Assembly: GCF_027913215.1 (NCBI RefSeq)
Contig: NZ_CP115784.1
Coordinates: 310,001 to 374,000, forward strand
Source: Paracoccus aerodenitrificans
GTDB taxonomy: Bacteria; Pseudomonadota; Alphaproteobacteria; Rhodobacterales; Rhodobacteraceae
DNA length: 64,000 bases
Reading direction: 5' to 3'
The notes under the pieces are model-generated. The model made no database searches, was not told where the DNA came from, and worked only from the letters and a program-made list of their open reading frames with translations. Positions 18,935 through 27,191 of this stretch are shown here, piece by piece. Made by a program: the position numbers and the translations under genes. Positions within the stretch are counted from its first letter, which is position 1; every line of letters begins with the position of its first letter.

Positions 18935-20203
18935 GTGAGCTGGTCGAAACTGTCATTCCAGGCGCAAGAGCTGCTTGCGCAGATCTGGGTGCGGGTACTG
19001 GCCTTCGCTGTTCTGGGGGTGGCAACGGCGCTTGTCGCTCTGTTGATCGGTCCGTTCATCCCGCCCTCTGTGGTTGCTCGCCTCGGCGCTGAATCGGTCG
19101 GGACAGTGCTTCAGATCATCGCCTCCTCAATGCTCGCGGTGACGATTTTTTCGCTGTCTACGCTGGTCAACGCTTGGACGAATGCGGAACAGCACGCCAC
19201 CCCGCGTGCGCTTCCGCTGATCGTCGGAGATTCCCGCAGCCAGACGGCCTTGTCGACCTTTATCGGCGCGTTTGTTTTCAGCCTTGTCGGCATCATTATG
19301 CTCCAGACCGGAGCTTATGGTGGCTCGGGCCGGGTCGTGGTCTTCGCGGCCACGGTGGTTGTCGTGGTTCTTGTGATCTTCGCGCTGCTGCAATGGATTG
19401 AGGCGCTTAGCGATCTCGGTCAGATCCGCGATGTTCTGGACCGTCTCGAAGACGCCGTAGGACGGGCGATCGAGCATCGGCAGGACGTGCCGTGGTTGGG
19501 TGGTCTGCCGTGGAGCGGAGAGCCTCCATCCGATGCTGAGGCGCTGCTGACAGAAGCCGTTGGTTATGTCCGCCATATCGACGCTGGCAGCCTGCAAGCC
19601 GTCGCGGATGAGCATGAGCTGACGATCTATATCGAAGCGATACCCGGCACGCGTGCACATGCGGCAAGACCGTTGCTGCATATCGTCGGGCTTCCTCCGA
19701 AAGCAGAGGAAGGGCGCGAGGCCTTGCTGAAGCGGCTGATGAACGCCTTTACCATCGGATATACGCCAAGTTTCGAACAGGACCCGCTGCACGGGCTGAC
19801 CTCGCTGTCGGAGGTGGCGCAGCGTGCCTTGTCCTCCGCCATCAATGACCCGGGTACGGCGAATGACGTGATCCAGCGGCAGCTTAACCTGTTGACCAAG
19901 GCAGGCCCTATCGCTTCGGATTATCAGGCAAGGCGACCGAGGCTGTTCGCCAGAGAGATTTCATCCGCCGAGATGGTACAGGCCGCCTTTGCCGCCATCG
20001 CCCGGGATGCAGGCGGGATCTATGAGGTGCAGTCCTCTTTGATGAATGCGCTGATCGCTATCACGAAGATCAAGCCCGACTATTATGGCACGGCTTCGGA
20101 CGATCTGGGCAATCTGATCGTTCACTACAGCGAGGCGGCGAATATGCCGCCGATTTACCTGGAATCCATAAAAGAGCGGAATGAATATCTTCACAATCTG
20201 TGA
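18935..20203 (+). CDS. DUF2254 family membrane protein
   Basis: 422 residues starting at GTG. Four membrane helices lie in the first 160 residues (AFAVLGVATALVALLIGPFI; QIIASSMLAVTIFSLSTLVN; FIGAFVFSLVGIIMLQTGAY; VVVFAATVVVVVLVIFALLQ), followed by a long soluble domain. This layout and the conserved ALSSAINDPGTANDVIQRQ match DUF2254, a family of unknown function. It follows the M48 lipoprotein by 10 nt and is probably in the same transcript. Confidence 0.88.
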   Translation: MSWSKLSFQAQELLAQIWVRVLAFAVLGVATALVALLIGPFIPPSVVARLGAESVGTVLQIIASSMLAVTIFSLSTLVNAWTNAEQHATPRALPLIVGDSRSQTALSTFIGAFVFSLVGIIMLQTGAYGGSGRVVVFAATVVVVVLVIFALLQWIEALSDLGQIRDVLDRLEDAVGRAIEHRQDVPWLGGLPWSGEPPSDAEALLTEAVGYVRHIDAGSLQAVADEHELTIYIEAIPGTRAHAARPLLHIVGLPPKAEEGREALLKRLMNAFTIGYTPSFEQDPLHGLTSLSEVAQRALSSAINDPGTANDVIQRQLNLLTKAGPIASDYQARRPRLFAREISSAEMVQAAFAAIARDAGGIYEVQSSLMNALIAITKIKPDYYGTASDDLGNLIVHYSEAANMPPIYLESIKERNEYLHNL

Positions 20204-20350
20204 TTGCGAAAATAAAGATATCTTATGCAACGTCATGTTAAGCCTGCTTTTATGGTGACGCATTCATGATTTTGAAACCCAAGTAGGTGCAGTAGGAAAC
20301 GACCATTAATGGTAAATCTGTTCCGCGAGAGTATGTTTTAAGGGGGGACC

Positions 20351-20713
20351 ATGATCGGAATCGTTATCTGGAGCAGTGAGGCCAGAAGACGTGCCATCAT
20401 ATGGTGTGAAGATCAGGGTCCATTGGCTTATCTGCGAGGATGCGACAGCCTGCTTGGGGATCGGGCATGGCCTCTGGCCGGGGATCTTCTGCGGGTCGAG
20501 TGTGAGATGATCGGCAATCTACGCCACGCATTCGACGCGCATCTGATCGCGGCAGAACATTGCCCGCAATTGCGGGATGCACTTCTGAACTGCACACGCC
20601 GTCTGTCGCCGAGTCTTCAGGTTGTGACGGGTCGCGCTGAGATGTCAGTGAAACAACATCTCAGCAGCGTGCCCGACCCCGATCCGGTCAGGGGAAGTGC
20701 TGTCAGCCATTGA
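20351..20713 (+). CDS. hypothetical protein
   Basis: 120 residues, no domain recognised. It has several Cys and His (IIWCEDQGP; RVECEMIGN; AAEHCPQ; LLNCTRRL) that could bind metal, but not in a regular motif. The ATG is preceded by the strong AAGGGGGGACC, and the 147 bp upstream are AT-rich like a promoter, so it is probably expressed. It converges with ilvN across 15 nt. Function unknown. Confidence 0.7.
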   Translation: MIGIVIWSSEARRRAIIWCEDQGPLAYLRGCDSLLGDRAWPLAGDLLRVECEMIGNLRHAFDAHLIAAEHCPQLRDALLNCTRRLSPSLQVVTGRAEMSVKQHLSSVPDPDPVRGSAVSH

Positions 20714-20728
20714 AGATTGCTGCGCGGC

Positions 20729-21286
20729 TCAGGTGCCGCGCGCCAGTGCCGCGACCCCGGTTCTGGCCTGATCTGAGAGGCCCAGAGGGCGCATCAGATC
20801 TGCGAAAGCATCCAGCTTTTCCGGCGTGCCGGTAATCTCGAACACAAAGCTTTCCAGTGTGGAATCGACGACATTGGCCCGGAAAATCTCGGCAATGCGC
20901 AGCGCCTCGACGCGATGATCTCCGGCCCCCGCGACCTTGAACAGCCCCAGTTCACGCTCAACGCTCGGGCCTTCGGTCGTCAGGTCATGCACGTCATGCA
21001 CCGGAACGATCCGGCCAAGCTGGGCCTTGATCTGCTCGATAACGGCGGGCGTGCCGCGCGTGACGATGGTGATCCGTGAACGGTGCCCCTCATGATCGGT
21101 TTCGGCAACGGTCAGACTGTCGATATTATAACCGCGACCTGAGAAAAGCCCGATCACCCGGGCCAGAACCCCGGGTTCGTTTTCCACCAATACAGCGAGC
21201 GTATGGCGCTCTTCGATCTCCAGATTGGGGTCGCGAAGATCATAAGCGGAATGGCTGGTCGCGCCTTGCTTGATGTTCAGTGCCAT
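20729..21286 (-). CDS. ilvN: acetolactate synthase small (regulatory) subunit
   Basis: 185 residues. The N-terminal ACT domain (residues about 28-100) has LAVLVENEPGVLARVIGLFS and GYNIDSLTVAETDHEG, the valine-binding fold; the second half is the ALS_ss_C domain (VDSTLESFVFEITGTPEKL). It binds valine and controls the large subunit in branched-chain amino acid synthesis. It begins 12 nt after ilvB, so the two are cotranscribed. Length and domain layout fit the alphaproteobacterial IlvH/IlvN type. Confidence 0.96.
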   Translation of the reverse strand: MALNIKQGATSHSAYDLRDPNLEIEERHTLAVLVENEPGVLARVIGLFSGRGYNIDSLTVAETDHEGHRSRITIVTRGTPAVIEQIKAQLGRIVPVHDVHDLTTEGPSVERELGLFKVAGAGDHRVEALRIAEIFRANVVDSTLESFVFEITGTPEKLDAFADLMRPLGLSDQARTGVAALARGT

Positions 21287-21298
21287 AATCCTGCCTCC

Positions 21299-23044
21299 TC
21301 AGACCAGTGCCGCGCCGCCGGTGAATGCCTCGGCCTCGGGCGACAGAAGCATCTCATTATGCGGCTTGCCCGAGGGGATCATCGGGAAGCAGTTTTCGTG
21401 CTTCTCGACCAGCACATCCAGAATGAACGGGCCATCATAATCGATCATTTCCTGAATCGCGTCATCCAGTTCCGCCGGATCGCTGACCTGTCGGCCCTTG
21501 CAACCGAATGCCTCGGCCATTTTCACGAAATCGGGCAGGCTTTCGGACCAGCTTTGGCTGTAGCGCTCTCCATGCAGCAATTGCTGCCATTGCCGCACCA
21601 TGCCAAGACGTTCGTTATTCAGGATGAACTGTTTGACTGGCGCGTGGAACTGCACGGCGGTTCCCATTTCCTGCATATTCATCAGCCATGACGCATCACC
21701 GGCCACGTTGATGACCAACGCATCGGGATGGGCAACCTGAACGCCGATCGAGGCGGGCAGGCCATAGCCCATCGTCCCCAGACCGCCAGAGGTCATCCAG
21801 CGATTCGGGTCCTCGAATGTCAGGAACTGAGCCGCCCACATCTGATGCTGGCCAACCTCGGTGGCGACATAGCGGTCACGCCCTGCGGTCAGCGCCTCAA
21901 GCCGCTGGATTGCGTATTGCGGTTTGATGATCTGGTCCGAGTTCGTATAGGCAAGGCAGTTCTTCGCCTTCCACTGCTCGATCTGAACCCACCATTTGCG
22001 AAGGGCTTCGCTTTGGGTTTTGCTGCCGCGGGATTTCCAGATCTCCAGCATCTCCGCCAGCACATTGCCGACATCGCCCTGAATCGGGATCTCGACAGGG
22101 ATGATCTTGTTGATGCTGGACGGGTCGATATCGATCTGTGCCTTGACCGAGCCGGGGCTGAAATCGGCAACGCGCCCGGTGATGCGGTCGTCGAAACGTG
22201 CGCCGACGGCGATCATCAGGTCACAGCCATGCATCGCGAGATTCGCCTCGTACATGCCGTGCATCCCCAGCATTCCCAGCCAGTTCTTGCCGGATGCCGG
22301 ATAGGCCCCCAGACCCATCAGCGTCGAGGTCACCGGAAAGCCGGTCGCATTGACCAGATCACGCAGCAACTGGCTGGCCTCGGGGCCGGAGTTGATGACC
22401 CCGCCGCCAGTATAGAAAATCGGACGCTCGGCTTGCTCCATCGCTTCGACAAGCCTGGAGATCGCGGCGGTATCGCCCTTTACCTTAGGCTGATAGGGGC
22501 CTGTTTCGATCTGTTGAGGCGTGACATAGTCGGCTTCAGCGAACTGAACATCCTTTGGGATGTCGATCAGAACCGGACCCGGCCGCCCTGAGGTCGCGAC
22601 GTGGAAAGCCTGATGAATGGTCTTTGCCAGATTGCCCGGTTCCTTCACCAGCCAGTTATGCTTGGTGCAGGGCCGCGTGATCCCGACCGTATCGGCTTCC
22701 TGAAACCCGTCTGTTCCGACAAGGAAGGTGGGAACCTGTCCCGACAGCACCACCAGCGGAATCGAATCGAGCAGCGCATCGGTCAGCCCGGTTACCGCAT
22801 TGGTCGCACCCGGACCCGAGGTCACAAGAACGACGCCGGGCTTCCCGGTCGAGCGGGCATAGCCCTCGGCCATGTGAACCGCGCCCTGTTCGTGGCGGAC
22901 GAGGATATGCTTGATGTCGTTCTGCTGGAAAATTTCGTCGTAAATGGGAAGGACTGCCCCGCCAGGATAGCCGAATACCGTGTCGACACCCTGATCGCGC
23001 AGAGCTTCGACAACCATTTTCGCACCCGTCATCTTTCGGGACAT
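21299..23044 (-). CDS. ilvB: acetolactate synthase large (catalytic) subunit
   Basis: 581 residues, a full thiamine-diphosphate enzyme. The catalytic Glu lies in RHEQGAVHMAEGYAR, FAD-binding and middle domains follow, and the ThDP-Mg motif starts at GDASWLMNMQE. It condenses two pyruvates, or pyruvate and 2-oxobutyrate, in valine, leucine and isoleucine synthesis. The frame is open upstream to 23149, but the ATG at 23044 has GAGGAT at the right distance and gives MSRKMTGAKMVVEALRDQG, a normal start. A perfect hairpin lies 24-43 nt upstream. Confidence 0.96.
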   Translation of the reverse strand: MSRKMTGAKMVVEALRDQGVDTVFGYPGGAVLPIYDEIFQQNDIKHILVRHEQGAVHMAEGYARSTGKPGVVLVTSGPGATNAVTGLTDALLDSIPLVVLSGQVPTFLVGTDGFQEADTVGITRPCTKHNWLVKEPGNLAKTIHQAFHVATSGRPGPVLIDIPKDVQFAEADYVTPQQIETGPYQPKVKGDTAAISRLVEAMEQAERPIFYTGGGVINSGPEASQLLRDLVNATGFPVTSTLMGLGAYPASGKNWLGMLGMHGMYEANLAMHGCDLMIAVGARFDDRITGRVADFSPGSVKAQIDIDPSSINKIIPVEIPIQGDVGNVLAEMLEIWKSRGSKTQSEALRKWWVQIEQWKAKNCLAYTNSDQIIKPQYAIQRLEALTAGRDRYVATEVGQHQMWAAQFLTFEDPNRWMTSGGLGTMGYGLPASIGVQVAHPDALVINVAGDASWLMNMQEMGTAVQFHAPVKQFILNNERLGMVRQWQQLLHGERYSQSWSESLPDFVKMAEAFGCKGRQVSDPAELDDAIQEMIDYDGPFILDVLVEKHENCFPMIPSGKPHNEMLLSPEAEAFTGGAALV

Positions 23045-23067
23045 GGGACAGATCCTCATCTTATGGG

Positions 23068-23087
23068 TACGGTGCGCCTGCACCGTA
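23068..23087 (-). promoter_or_regulatory. hairpin / operator-like palindrome in the ilvB leader
   Basis: Perfect 8-bp arms TACGGTGC / GCACCGTA around a 4-nt loop, 23 nt before the ilvB start codon. No T run follows, and I found no leader peptide rich in Leu, Ile or Val, so classical attenuation is not supported. An operator or an mRNA hairpin is possible. Confidence 0.45.
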
Positions 23088-23206
23088 TGGATATGCGGCT
23101 TTCCTGTGCCGCGACGCCGCAAACTATTGTTGCCGCGTGGCAGCGTCAATGGGGAATGCCATTAAAATATCCAAAAATTGCCGAACGACGCAATATTGTT
23201 GCGCAG

Positions 23207-24049
23207 TCAGGGCAGGTCGATCCGGGCAACCTGTTCAACGATGGGATCTACGGCCAGCGGATGCGCTTCGTCGCAGTGATCCGCCGGATTGCCGATATCC
23301 TGCCAGACGCCGCCCTTATATATTTCAAGCGCACCGAATTTGGCCTTATAGTCCATCTTGCGGCTGCCAGGCACCCAATAGCCCAGATACACATAGGGCA
23401 GACCGGATTCGCGGGCGAGCTCGACGTGATCCAGAATGACATGGGTCCCCAGGCTTCTTGCACTGAGACGCGGATCGAAGAAGCTGTAGACCAGAGATAA
23501 TCCGTCATCCAGCACATCGGTCAGACAGACCGCAGCGAGATCAGGATCGGGCAGGACCGGATCGCCTGCGGAGTTCGGCGTGTCGAAGATGCCGCGCCCG
23601 CGATACTCGATCACGCGGGTGCGCACGGCGGTTTCCTCGATCATTGCGGCGAACTCGAAGATATCCATATCTGCCATGCCGCCATCGGCATGACGGTGAT
23701 CGAGATAGCGGCGGAAAAGCTCGAACTGTTCTTCCGTGGCCCAGGCACTGGTCGCCAGCCGCTTGAGATCCGTATTGCGCCGTGCCACGCGCCGCTGCGT
23801 CCGGCCCGGTCTGAAATCCTTCACCCGAATCCGCGCCGACATACATGCGACACAGCTTTCGCAGCTTGGACGGTAAAGGACATTCTGAGAGCGGCGGAAC
23901 CCCTGACGTGACAGGGCATTATTCAGTTCCTGCGCATTTCCGGGCAGCAATGCGGTGAAAAGTTTACGTTCTGCCCGTCCATGCAGATAGGGGCAGGGCT
24001 GAGGTGCCGTCACATAGAATTGCGGCGCATGGGTCAGAGTGTGCCGCAT
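23207..24049 (-). CDS. bpt: bacterial arginyl/leucyl-tRNA--protein transferase (Bpt/Ate1-like)
   Basis: 280 residues matching the aspartate/glutamate leucyltransferase Bpt. It has the Cys-rich N-terminal ATE_N part ([31 protein letters not shown]) and the C-terminal ATE_C part ([20 protein letters not shown]). Such enzymes add leucine to proteins with N-terminal Asp or Glu, marking them for ClpAP through ClpS. Related proteins are also annotated as arginyltransferases. It precedes ilvB on the same strand with a 162-nt gap, so ilvB may have its own promoter. Confidence 0.93.
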   Translation of the reverse strand: MRHTLTHAPQFYVTAPQPCPYLHGRAERKLFTALLPGNAQELNNALSRQGFRRSQNVLYRPSCESCVACMSARIRVKDFRPGRTQRRVARRNTDLKRLATSAWATEEQFELFRRYLDHRHADGGMADMDIFEFAAMIEETAVRTRVIEYRGRGIFDTPNSAGDPVLPDPDLAAVCLTDVLDDGLSLVYSFFDPRLSARSLGTHVILDHVELARESGLPYVYLGYWVPGSRKMDYKAKFGALEIYKGGVWQDIGNPADHCDEAHPLAVDPIVEQVARIDLP

Positions 24050-24244
24050 CGTCCGCCCCGATTAGCCGGTCTGCCTGCGCTGATCTCGCAGCTTCGAGTG
24101 CCATTCCCCGCTGTCATGCGTCCTGCAATTCCTGATCTGGCGCGAACGGTAGCAACAGAAATGCAAAACGCCAAGTCCAGATCTTTGGTGCCGCAGGATC
24201 TATCGCACAATTGACCCCGTCGCCGGGACTTGCATTATCACCTC

Positions 24245-27058
24245 ATGGATTTTGCTGCTCAGATCACACGGACCCCGATCGCACATGACAAAGCCCGCGC
24301 GGATGAGGCGCGTGACCTGTTCGGCGGGCTGGATGAACGCATCCGGGATTTGCTTGCGGGAACTGCGGGGTGCAGCCCGTATCTCTGGTCGCTGATGGTG
24401 AAAGAGAAAGACTGGCTGCCCGCTGCTTTCTCTGCCGGAGACGATCTGGCGGCGCGTGAAACGGAAGGCTTCGGAGAGCTTTCGGAAAGCGAGCTGGGTC
24501 CCGCTCTGCGTCAGGCAAAGCGCCGTGTGGCGCTGCTGGCGGGGCTTGCCGACCTTGGCGGGGTCTGGCGGCTGGAGCAGGTCACCGGCGCGTTGACCGA
24601 ACTGGCCGACCGGGCGACCGACCTTGCCTTGCGCTGTCATCTGGCGCGTGAGATTGCGCGGGGCAAGCTTCCCGACACAGATGCCGAAGCTGGCGGGATC
24701 TTCGCGATGGCGATGGGCAAGCAGGGTGCGGGAGAGCTGAATTACAGCTCTGACATCGACCTGATCGTGCTGTTCGACGATGCGGCCTATGACGCCGCCG
24801 ACCGGCACGAGGCCCGCGCCTCTCTGATCCGCGTGACGCGCAGAATGGCGGCGACGCTGTCGGATAATACCGAGCATGGCTATGTTTTCCGCACCGATCT
24901 GAGGCTGCGGCCCGATGCGGCGGTGACCCCGGTTTGCCTGTCGGCAGCGGCGGCGCTTGCCTATTACGAGGCGGAGGGCCGGACATGGGAGCGTGCAGCC
25001 TATATCAAGGCGCGTCCCTGCGCGGGCGATATCGCTGCCGGAGAGCGTTTTCTGGCCGATCTCCGCCCTTTTGTCTGGAGAAAACACCTCGATTTCGCCG
25101 CGATTCAGGATGCGCATGACATGCGGCTGCGGATCCGTGATCACAAGGGTCTGGGCGGCAGGCTGAGCATTCCCGGACATAATATGAAGCTGGGTCAGGG
25201 CGGTATTCGTGAAATAGAGTTCTTCACCCAGACAAGGCAATTGATCGCCGGAGGACGGGATCCCGATCTGCGGCTGCGGGGTACGGTCGATGCCTTGGCC
25301 GCTCTGGCGGCAAAGGACTGGATTCCGCAGGATATCGCGGATGAGCTGACAAGCCATTACCGCCAGCACCGCGATATCGAGCATCGCATTCAGATGGTAA
25401 ACGATGCTCAGACACATGAACTGCCGAAGGATCGCGAGGGACTTGAAAACATCGCCCTGATGATGGGTGAAAGCGATCTCGACAGCTGGAGCACCACATT
25501 GCGCGAGCGTCTGGAAAAGGTCGAAAAGCTGACCAATGCGTTCTTTTCTCCGGCAGATACGGCGCCCTTGCCCGAACTCTCCGAAGAGGCGCAGAAGATC
25601 ATCCAACGTTGGGACGGGTATCCCGCGCTGCGCACCGACCGCGCACAGCAGATCTTCCGCCGCATCAAGCCCGATCTTCTGGCCCGCATGAACCGCGCCG
25701 CCTATCCGGAAGAGGCGCTTTCGCGGTTCGACAGTTTCCTGCAGGGGATGCCTGCGGGCGTGCAGCTTTTTTCATTATTCGAGGCAAATCCCTCGCTGAT
25801 CGACCTTCTGGTGGATATCTGCGCCACTGCACCCGGTCTCGCCGCCTATCTTGGACGGCATCCGGCGGTTCTTGACGCGGTTCTTGCCGGAAGCTTCTTC
25901 GCGCCCTGGCCCGGCAGGGAAGCCCTTGAGCAGGATCTTTCACGACGGCTTCAGCAGCGTATGAAGGCGCGTGACGGCGGGTATGAGCGGGCCTTGGATG
26001 AGGCGCGGCTTTGGGCGCATGAATGGCAATTCCGCGTCGGCGTCCATCATCTGCGCGGTTTGTCGGACGCGGCGCAGGTCGGAAAGGAATATGCGGATAT
26101 CGCCGACAGCGCGATTACCGCGCTTTTGCCTCTGGTGGCGGATGAACTTGCCGAACGCCACGGCCCGCCGCCGGGGCGCGGGGCGGTGGTGATGGGGATG
26201 GGCTCGCTTGGGGCGCGGCGTCTGAACGCCGCATCCGATCTTGATCTGCTGGTGATCTACGACGCTGCGGGGGCAGAGGAATCCGCCGGGCGGAAGCCGC
26301 TTGGTCCCCGAGCCTGGTATTCGCGCCTGACGCAGGCGCTGATCACGGCACTGTCGGCTCAGACCGCGACGGGACGGCTGTATGAGGTCGATATGCGGCT
26401 GCGCCCCTCCGGCCGTCAGGGCCCGGTGGCGACGTCGCTGGAGTCGTTCCGCAATTACCAGATGACGGAAGCCTGGACATGGGAGCATCTGGCGCTGACC
26501 CGCGCCCGGATCATTTCGGCCTGTGGTGACGATGCGTCGGCGCTTGCCGATGAGGTCGAGGCGTTTCGTGCCGAGGTATTGGCGGAACGCGGAGGCGATG
26601 CGCGTGTCCTGCCGGATCTGGCGGAAATGCGCAGCCGGATCTTCGCGGCGAAAGCGCCGGACGGAAAATGGGAGGCCAAGATAGGCCGGGGTCGCTTGCA
26701 GGATATCGAACTGATCGGTCAGAGCTTTGCTTTGCGGGCCGCCGATCCTGCCCGCGGCCTTGAAGCGCAATTGCGTGCCGGCGGGCGTCACGATCTTCTG
26801 GCGAAAGAAGATGCCGAGGCGCTGCAATCCGGGCAGCGTTTTCTGTGGCGTCTTCAGGCGGGCGGGCGGCTGATCAGCGAAGCCGCCTTGAAGATGGATG
26901 AGTTGGGGGCCGGGGGGCAGGAATTCCTGCTGCGTGAAACCGATTGCGAAGATCTTGAGGAACTTGAGACACGGCTGAATGACGTCATCGAAACCGCTGG
27001 AAACATTATCGACAGGCTGCTTTCGGACGTATCCGGGACGCAGCCGGAAGCACAGTGA
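24245..27058 (+). CDS. glnE: bifunctional glutamine synthetase adenylyltransferase/deadenylase GlnE
   Basis: About 937 residues, the normal length. Two nucleotidyltransferase domains are visible: the N-terminal one with GELNYSSDIDLIVLFD and the C-terminal one with GARRLNAASDLDLLVIYD, each followed by a GlnD-type helical domain. GlnE adds or removes AMP on glutamine synthetase in answer to PII proteins and glutamine. A TTG five codons earlier (24230) is possible, but the ATG at 24245 is preferred. It is divergent from bpt and converges with the GT2 gene. Confidence 0.95.
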   Translation: MDFAAQITRTPIAHDKARADEARDLFGGLDERIRDLLAGTAGCSPYLWSLMVKEKDWLPAAFSAGDDLAARETEGFGELSESELGPALRQAKRRVALLAGLADLGGVWRLEQVTGALTELADRATDLALRCHLAREIARGKLPDTDAEAGGIFAMAMGKQGAGELNYSSDIDLIVLFDDAAYDAADRHEARASLIRVTRRMAATLSDNTEHGYVFRTDLRLRPDAAVTPVCLSAAAALAYYEAEGRTWERAAYIKARPCAGDIAAGERFLADLRPFVWRKHLDFAAIQDAHDMRLRIRDHKGLGGRLSIPGHNMKLGQGGIREIEFFTQTRQLIAGGRDPDLRLRGTVDALAALAAKDWIPQDIADELTSHYRQHRDIEHRIQMVNDAQTHELPKDREGLENIALMMGESDLDSWSTTLRERLEKVEKLTNAFFSPADTAPLPELSEEAQKIIQRWDGYPALRTDRAQQIFRRIKPDLLARMNRAAYPEEALSRFDSFLQGMPAGVQLFSLFEANPSLIDLLVDICATAPGLAAYLGRHPAVLDAVLAGSFFAPWPGREALEQDLSRRLQQRMKARDGGYERALDEARLWAHEWQFRVGVHHLRGLSDAAQVGKEYADIADSAITALLPLVADELAERHGPPPGRGAVVMGMGSLGARRLNAASDLDLLVIYDAAGAEESAGRKPLGPRAWYSRLTQALITALSAQTATGRLYEVDMRLRPSGRQGPVATSLESFRNYQMTEAWTWEHLALTRARIISACGDDASALADEVEAFRAEVLAERGGDARVLPDLAEMRSRIFAAKAPDGKWEAKIGRGRLQDIELIGQSFALRAADPARGLEAQLRAGGRHDLLAKEDAEALQSGQRFLWRLQAGGRLISEAALKMDELGAGGQEFLLRETDCEDLEELETRLNDVIETAGNIIDRLLSDVSGTQPEAQ

Positions 27059-27191
27059 CAGCCAGCCGTTGCCGCGTTGACAGAAACGGTTAGGACAGGT
27101 TCTGAAAACGCTCAGCCAAGTTGGTAAGATGGACCGCACCGACGCTGCTTCAGGCAGGATCATGAGTTGCAAAGTATGGCCCCGTGCCGAC

